Assembly (NCBI GenBank): GCA_030064795.1
Contig: JASJEI010000497.1
Location: forward strand, 1 to 10,073
Origin: Pleurocapsa sp. MO_226.B13
GTDB lineage: Bacteria > Cyanobacteriota > Cyanobacteriia > Cyanobacteriales > Xenococcaceae
Length of the DNA stretch: 10,073 bases
Direction of reading: 5' to 3'
The translations under genes were made by a program, and so were the position numbers. The notes beneath the pieces are model-generated. The model did no database searches. It had not been told where the DNA came from and saw only the letters and a program-made list of their open reading frames with translations. Of the stretch, positions 6,712 to 10,073 are shown piece by piece (within the stretch, counting starts at the first letter, position 1; every line of letters starts with the position of its first letter).

Positions 6712-7326
6712 TTATTCCTCAAAGATTAATTTTAGATAGCGACGAAACTGTCTAAGCGATCTAGCCATAAGTTTGGCATCTTGCAGAGATTTGGATAAGA
6801 TAAATCCCCCTTCGACAATGCAGATAATCGTTTCGGCTAACTCTTTAGGCTCGACCTCGATCTTCGGCGGATATTTTTGGATAATTAGCTCGATGCGCTG
6901 TTCGTAAATTTTTCCCCATTCTTTGAAACTATCGGCAACGAATTGTTTGATATCTTCATCAAATTGCTCGCTCTCATGGACGTAGGAAGAGAACAAGCAG
7001 CCTTGAGATGGATCGTTTAAGGCTTCGATATATTCTTCAAACAGTTTGAGGAATATTAACATCGATTGAAGCGGATCGTCACTCAGTTCGTCGGCTCGCC
7101 GAGCGAACTGTTCTAGTAAGGCGTAATCCCTCTGCCAAAATTGCTCGATTAGGGCGCGGGCTAGCTCCGCTTTATTGGGGAAATGATAGAAAAACGCTCC
7201 TTTAGTAATCCCAGTGGCAGCAATAATTTCGTCGATCGAGGTTCCCACAAAACCCTGTTGTAATATTAGTTCTTCCGCATTGGCGAGAATCCGTTCTCTG
7301 GTTTGGTTCTTTCTTTTTGTTGGCAT
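6712..7326 (-). CDS. TetR/AcrR-family transcriptional repressor
   Basis: 204 residues, typical TetR length. The N-terminal DNA-binding domain (about 8-56) is textbook: RERILANAEELILQQGFVGTSIDEIIAATGITKGAFFYHFPNKAEL. The remaining helical part (about 60-204) is the ligand/dimer domain and contains SQGCLFSSYVHE (107-118), a 'GCL' turn seen in several TetR subfamilies; Cys110 is a possible redox or thiol-sensing residue (inference only). The start is supported by GAGGA (plus-strand TCCTC at 7336-7340), nine bases before the ATG. A matching -10 and operator lie directly upstream, so autorepression is very likely. It is divergent from the methanethiol oxidase operon, and an identical operator lies over that promoter, making that operon its likely main target. 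The BASS gene downstream on the same strand may be a co-transcribed partner. Confidence 0.93.
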   Translation of the reverse strand: MPTKRKNQTRERILANAEELILQQGFVGTSIDEIIAATGITKGAFFYHFPNKAELARALIEQFWQRDYALLEQFARRADELSDDPLQSMLIFLKLFEEYIEALNDPSQGCLFSSYVHESEQFDEDIKQFVADSFKEWGKIYEQRIELIIQKYPPKIEVEPKELAETIICIVEGGFILSKSLQDAKLMARSLRQFRRYLKLIFEE

Positions 7327-7349
7327 ACTTAATTTTCCTCATCGTTAAT

Positions 7350-7358
7350 ATTATACCA
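7350..7358 (-). promoter_or_regulatory. Extended -10 promoter element of the TetR-family gene
   Basis: On the minus strand this reads TGGTATAAT, a perfect TATAAT with the TGn extension. It would place transcription start near 7343, giving a short leader that holds the GAGGA ribosome site. No good -35 is seen (ATAATT at 17 bases), fitting extended -10 recognition. It overlaps operator copy 1. Confidence 0.6.
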
Positions 7359-7369
7359 ACTAGTTTGTA
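7351..7369 (-). promoter_or_regulatory. TetR operator copy 1 (tetR side)
   Basis: TTATACCAACTAGTTTGTA contains the 16-bp near-palindrome TACCAACTAGTTTGTA (7354-7369), symmetric except for one position pair. The exact reverse complement of all 19 bases recurs at 7498-7516. On the minus strand the right arm merges into the extended -10 of the TetR gene. Short, nearly perfect dyads beside a divergent TetR gene are characteristic of TetR operators. Confidence 0.8.
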
Positions 7370-7468
7370 AATAATTATTTCGAGTTTGACTGGTGGTTAT
7401 TCTAGTAAAGCTTTTTTCTGGCTTGATTTAGAGGATTTTGGTCGAACGAGAATCACTGGCAATTGAAT

Positions 7469-7517
7469 TTGACAATTTAAAGAATATTTCACTACTATAC
7501 AAACTAGTTGGTATAAA
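7469..7517 (+). promoter_or_regulatory. Promoter region of the methanethiol oxidase operon
   Basis: Two readings fit. One is TTGACA (7469-7474), 18 bases, TACTAT (7493-7498), with start near 7505 inside the operator. The other is an extended -10, TGGTATAAA (7509-7517), mirroring the TetR gene's TGGTATAAT, with start near 7524. Either way operator copy 2 sits on the promoter. Confidence 0.55.
7498..7516 (+). promoter_or_regulatory. TetR operator copy 2 (methanethiol oxidase side)
   Basis: TACAAACTAGTTGGTATAA is the exact reverse complement of 7351-7369. The dyad centres of the two copies are 144 bases apart. The copy overlaps both candidate promoters for the downstream operon, so bound repressor would block transcription. 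The opposite orientation means each copy points toward the gene it would control. Confidence 0.8.
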
Positions 7518-7523
7518 AATAAA

Positions 7524-7702
7524 GCAAACAATCTACGTAGTTTCCTTAAGATCGCTTCATCGGTCATTCCCAGCCAAGCAAAATCTCTAACAGCGAACAG
7601 TTAGCCGTTAAAAGCGATTAGGCTTACGCCTAGCCGACCGATCGCCAGATTGAGTTAAAGCCAAGACGATTAAAAACCGAATCAAGATAAGAGATCGAAC
7701 CA
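7524..7702 (+). other. Long 5' leader of the methanethiol oxidase operon
   Basis: About 180 bases lie between the likely start of transcription and the ATG at 7703. The leader holds a hairpin TAGGC (7619-7623), loop TTAC, GCCTA (7628-7632), of a palindromic type common in cyanobacterial spacers, and a HIP1-like GATCGCC. I recognise no known riboswitch and no upstream reading frame of note. A weak GAGA near 7689 may serve as ribosome site. Confidence 0.35.
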
Positions 7703-9058
7703 ATGAACGAACATCATCATTGTTGTGGACCTGGTTATGCTTCTGTGGAAGCAGCGATGCAAGCAGAACGAGAGCGAGTTCTTTATACCATCGCTCTTTA
7801 TACAGGAACGGGAATTGAAGAATCAGATTACTTAGCTACGATTGATATCGACCCCAAGTCTCCGACTTACTCTCAAGTAATTCACCGTCTCCCCATGCCG
7901 AATCTGGGGGATGAACTGCACCATTTTGGGTGGAATGCTTGTAGTTCTTGTTATGGCGATGCCAGTAAATCCCGACGGTTCTTGATTATCCCAGGGATGC
8001 GTTCGGGCAACATTTATATTGTAGATACCAAAGACGAGCGATCGCCTCAAATTCATAAAGTCATCGAATTTGCCGAAATCAAAGAGAAAACTAATCTATC
8101 TGCCCCCCATACAGTTCACTGTCTCCCCGAACGGGTGATGATTTCCATGTTAGGAGATGGCGAAGGAAATGGCCCAGGCGGTTTTTTGCTGTTGGATGAG
8201 AATTTTGACATTGCAGGACGTTGGGAACAGCAAGCCGAAGGAATGCAATTCAATTATGACTTTTGGTATCAACCCCGTCATAATGTAATGGTCAGTAGTG
8301 AATGGGGCGCACCAAAAACCTTTTTCCCTGGTTTCGATCTCGATGACGTTGCTGCGGGTAAATACGGCAAACAACTACACTTCTGGGATTGGTCGAGCCA
8401 AGAAATTATCCAAACTGTCGATCTCGGCGAAGAAGGGATGATTCCTTTAGAAGTTCGTTTTCATCACAATCCCGAGAGTACTCATGGTTTTGTGGGTGCA
8501 GCATTGAGCAGTAATATTTGGCACTGGCATCAAGCTAATGGTGGTTGGGATATCCAGAAAGCGATCGATATTCCTGCGGTAGAACTAGAGGGTTGGCCGA
8601 TGCCCGTACCTTCTTTGATTACCGATCTGGTCTTGTCTATGGACGATCGATATCTTTACCTATCCAATTGGTTGCATGGCAATATTTGTCAGTATGATAT
8701 TAGCGAGCCAATGAACCCTCGACTAACAGGTCAAGTTTGGTGGGGTGGATTATTAAACAAAGGTAGTGCCGTTAAAGGTCGTCAATCTGCTGCTGGACCA
8801 CAAATGCTGCAATTAAGCCTTGATGGTAAACGGTTGTATGCGACGGATTCTCTCTTTAGTACTTGGGATAATCAGTTTTACCCCGATTTAAAACAAGCAG
8901 GTTCGACCCTATTACAAATTGATTGCGACACAGAAAAAGGCGGACTGAAGATTAATGAGAATTTCTTGGTTGATTTTGGCAAAGAACCATTAGGTCCTTC
9001 CCGCGCCCACGAAATGCGTTATCCAGGCGGTGACTGCACCTCCGATATTTGGCTGTAG
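7703..9058 (+). CDS. Methanethiol oxidase / selenium-binding protein SBP56 family (MtoX/SELENBP1 type)
   Basis: 451 residues and a very strong resemblance to human SELENBP1 from end to end. Shared blocks include CCGPGY (7-12), DYLATIDIDPKSPTYSQVIHRLPMPN (42-67), WNACSSCYGD (77-86, holding the Cys equivalent to the selenium-binding Cys of the human protein), HTVHCLP (136-142), YDFWYQPRHNVMVSSEW (185-201), IPLEVRFHHNP (247-257), SNWLHGN (321-327), and HEMRYPGGDCTSDIWL at the end (436-451). The family oxidises methanethiol with O2 to formaldehyde, H2S and H2O2; conserved His residues (for example 136, 139, 254, 255, 325, 436) are the likely copper ligands. It lacks the roughly 20-residue insertion near 355 of the human enzyme. 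No signal peptide is seen, unlike some periplasmic bacterial MtoX enzymes. It is the first gene of a tight three-gene operon under apparent TetR control. The family is sure; the substrate in vivo is inferred. Confidence 0.95.
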   Translation: MNEHHHCCGPGYASVEAAMQAERERVLYTIALYTGTGIEESDYLATIDIDPKSPTYSQVIHRLPMPNLGDELHHFGWNACSSCYGDASKSRRFLIIPGMRSGNIYIVDTKDERSPQIHKVIEFAEIKEKTNLSAPHTVHCLPERVMISMLGDGEGNGPGGFLLLDENFDIAGRWEQQAEGMQFNYDFWYQPRHNVMVSSEWGAPKTFFPGFDLDDVAAGKYGKQLHFWDWSSQEIIQTVDLGEEGMIPLEVRFHHNPESTHGFVGAALSSNIWHWHQANGGWDIQKAIDIPAVELEGWPMPVPSLITDLVLSMDDRYLYLSNWLHGNICQYDISEPMNPRLTGQVWWGGLLNKGSAVKGRQSAAGPQMLQLSLDGKRLYATDSLFSTWDNQFYPDLKQAGSTLLQIDCDTEKGGLKINENFLVDFGKEPLGPSRAHEMRYPGGDCTSDIWL

Positions 9059-9061
9059 ACA

Positions 9062-9385
9062 GTGAAGAAAACTTACCAAGTTCAATTAATTAATCGGAAT
9101 CTAGTCATTGAGGTAGCAGAAGACCAATACATTTTAGAAGCAGTGGAAGCAGCAGGGCAAAAATTACCTGTAGGTTGTCGTTATGGAGTTTGTGCTACCT
9201 GTGCTGCTCGTCTGCTCAAAGGAGAAGTCGAACAGTCTCAAGCAGTTGGCTTAAAACCCGATCGAGTAGCTAAAGGTTATGTTTTGCTTTGTATTGCCTC
9301 GCCTCGTTCTGATTGTCAGTTTGAGGTAGGGGTAGAATCCCAAGCAGGTTTATATCTCAATCCCTTTCAACATAAACAAGATTAG
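9062..9385 (+). CDS. Plant-type [2Fe-2S] ferredoxin
   Basis: 107 residues with the plant/cyanobacterial ferredoxin pattern: Cys39-x4-Cys44-x2-Cys47-x29-Cys77 in GCRYGVCATCAARLLKGEV...GYVLLCIASP, so the one-electron [2Fe-2S] cluster can form. The N-terminus begins TYQVQLINRNLVIEVAEDQYILEAVEAAG, as in photosynthetic-type ferredoxins. It differs from the housekeeping PetF form in being basic near the cluster and in an extended tail (about 92-107), so it is probably a dedicated rather than a photosynthetic carrier (inference). It starts with GTG three bases after the methanethiol oxidase stop and has no ribosome site of its own, which suggests translational coupling. SBP56 enzymes are not known to need a ferredoxin, so the partner is unclear: the oxidase, the methyltransferase, or a protein encoded elsewhere. 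Confidence 0.92.
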   Translation: MKKTYQVQLINRNLVIEVAEDQYILEAVEAAGQKLPVGCRYGVCATCAARLLKGEVEQSQAVGLKPDRVAKGYVLLCIASPRSDCQFEVGVESQAGLYLNPFQHKQD

Positions 9386-9387
9386 TT

Positions 9388-10002
9388 ATGTCAAGATTAA
9401 CCGACCCCTTAAAAATCAAAGCAGCGACGACCTATAATACTGCATCTGACTATTTCGACGATCCTGCCTGTGAATTCTGGAACATTTATGGTCGAAAAAC
9501 TGTAGAACGTCTTTACTTAAACTTAGGTGATAGAGTTTTAGATGTCGCCTGTGGAACGGGAGCTTCAGCAATCCCAGCAGCCGAAATAGTAGGCGATCGC
9601 GGTCAAGTGATTGGAGTAGATATTGCTGACAATCTAATGGCTCTTGCTAGAGAGAAAGCTCGTCAAAAGAATTTGTCGAATATTACTTTTCAATGGGGCG
9701 ACATGACCGACCTTGAATTTGAAGCAGAATCATTCGATGCGGTGGTGTGCGTGTTCGGAATCTTTTTTGTCAAAGAGATGGAAGAGCAAATCAGTAAGCT
9801 ATGGCGACTTGTCCGACCAGGTGGAAAGCTGGCGATCGCTACTTGGGGACAAAATATATTTGCACCAATTTATTCGATTTGGAACCAAATCTTAAAACAA
9901 CATAGACCAGATCTGTTTTCTGCTTTTCATCCATGGGATCGGATTATACCAATTCTCAAAAGTTACTGGAGACTTAGTTTAGATACAAAATTAGCGTATT
10001 GA
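9388..10002 (+). CDS. Class I SAM-dependent methyltransferase, probably C-terminally truncated
   Basis: 204 residues. The Rossmann SAM-binding core is intact: motif I VLDVACGTG (50-58), VIGVDIA with the ribose-binding acidic Asp78 (74-80), WGDMTDLEFEAESFDAVVC (103-121), and the post-motif LWRLVRPGGKLAIATWG (138-154). After RPDLFSAFHPWDRI (173-186) the family would normally run on for roughly 60-70 residues. Here the sequence becomes IPILKSYWRLSLDTKLAY and stops, and no other frame continues the family. I suspect a deletion or insertion junction near 9940. The SAM-binding part may still fold, but the substrate-covering part is missing. The ATG lies two bases after the ferredoxin stop, so it is the third gene of the operon. 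The methyl acceptor is unknown; a thiol, sulfide or selenide would fit the oxidase (inference). Confidence 0.82.
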   Translation: MSRLTDPLKIKAATTYNTASDYFDDPACEFWNIYGRKTVERLYLNLGDRVLDVACGTGASAIPAAEIVGDRGQVIGVDIADNLMALAREKARQKNLSNITFQWGDMTDLEFEAESFDAVVCVFGIFFVKEMEEQISKLWRLVRPGGKLAIATWGQNIFAPIYSIWNQILKQHRPDLFSAFHPWDRIIPILKSYWRLSLDTKLAY

Positions 10003-10073
10003 AAACGCTAAAGTAATCACAGCCAAGCTCTTAGATATTTTAATTAATAAAAAATAATTTGGTTATATATCTA
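9940..10073. other. Possible rearrangement junction and AT-rich tail
   Basis: From about GATTATACCAATTCTC (starting near 9939) the reading frame stops resembling the methyltransferase family. The sequence then becomes AT-rich non-coding DNA to the window edge, with TAATTAATAAAAAATAATTT near 10040. This may be the edge of an inserted element or the scar of a deletion, and the decisive part lies outside the window. Confidence 0.3.

Noticed and set aside
7351..7516. The 19-bp inverted pair could be the terminal repeats of a 166-bp MITE.
   Set aside because: Each copy is itself a near-palindrome, overlaps a -10 element and adjoins a TetR gene, which operators explain better; no target duplication is evident.
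7524..7702. Riboswitch in the methanethiol oxidase leader (SAM or SAH type).
   Set aside because: I cannot find the conserved core or helix layout of known classes; only a small hairpin is visible.

Overview
The window is very probably chromosomal DNA of a cyanobacterium. It contains 13 copies of the octamer GCGATCGC (HIP1), for example at 101-108, 2913-2920, 5742-5749 and 9832-9839, in moderately AT-rich DNA. That frequency is typical of cyanobacteria and not expected by chance. Heptamer tandem repeats and the protein families fit this. The genus cannot be fixed from the sequence, although unicellular or baeocystous lineages with moderate GC are plausible. No rRNA, tRNA, CRISPR array or complete transposase gene was seen.

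Left part (1-2462): a small NTF2/SnoaL-like protein comes first, then an aldo/keto reductase homologue that has lost all four catalytic tetrad positions (probable pseudoenzyme). A 91-bp MITE-like element with 14-bp terminal inverted repeats begins exactly at that gene's stop codon. A short heptamer repeat follows, then a two-domain rhodanese/mercaptopyruvate-type sulfurtransferase on the minus strand.

Centre (2463-6484): a GAF-like/LuxR-type regulator is divergent from the sulfurtransferase, with a GATCGA-GT-TCGATC palindrome between them. A MATE (NorM-type) multidrug/cation antiporter and an EamA/DMT exporter lie in tandem 18 nt apart. They converge, with a one-base gap, on a bile acid:sodium symporter (BASS) family gene.

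Right part (6712-10073): this is the most interesting locus. A TetR-family repressor is divergent from a three-gene operon. The operon encodes an SBP56/SELENBP1-type methanethiol oxidase, a plant-type [2Fe-2S] ferredoxin (GTG start, 3-nt gap) and a class I SAM-dependent methyltransferase (2-nt gap) whose C-terminus looks cut short. The 376-bp intergenic region carries two exact 19-bp copies of a near-palindromic operator (core TACCAACTAGTTTGTA), in opposite orientation. Each copy overlaps an extended -10 element facing outward, so one repressor could silence both promoters. I infer a TetR-controlled system for oxidising volatile or thiol-type C1-sulfur (or selenium) compounds, with an electron-transfer partner and a methyltransferase. 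The substrate, inducer and actual role of the ferredoxin cannot be read from the sequence.
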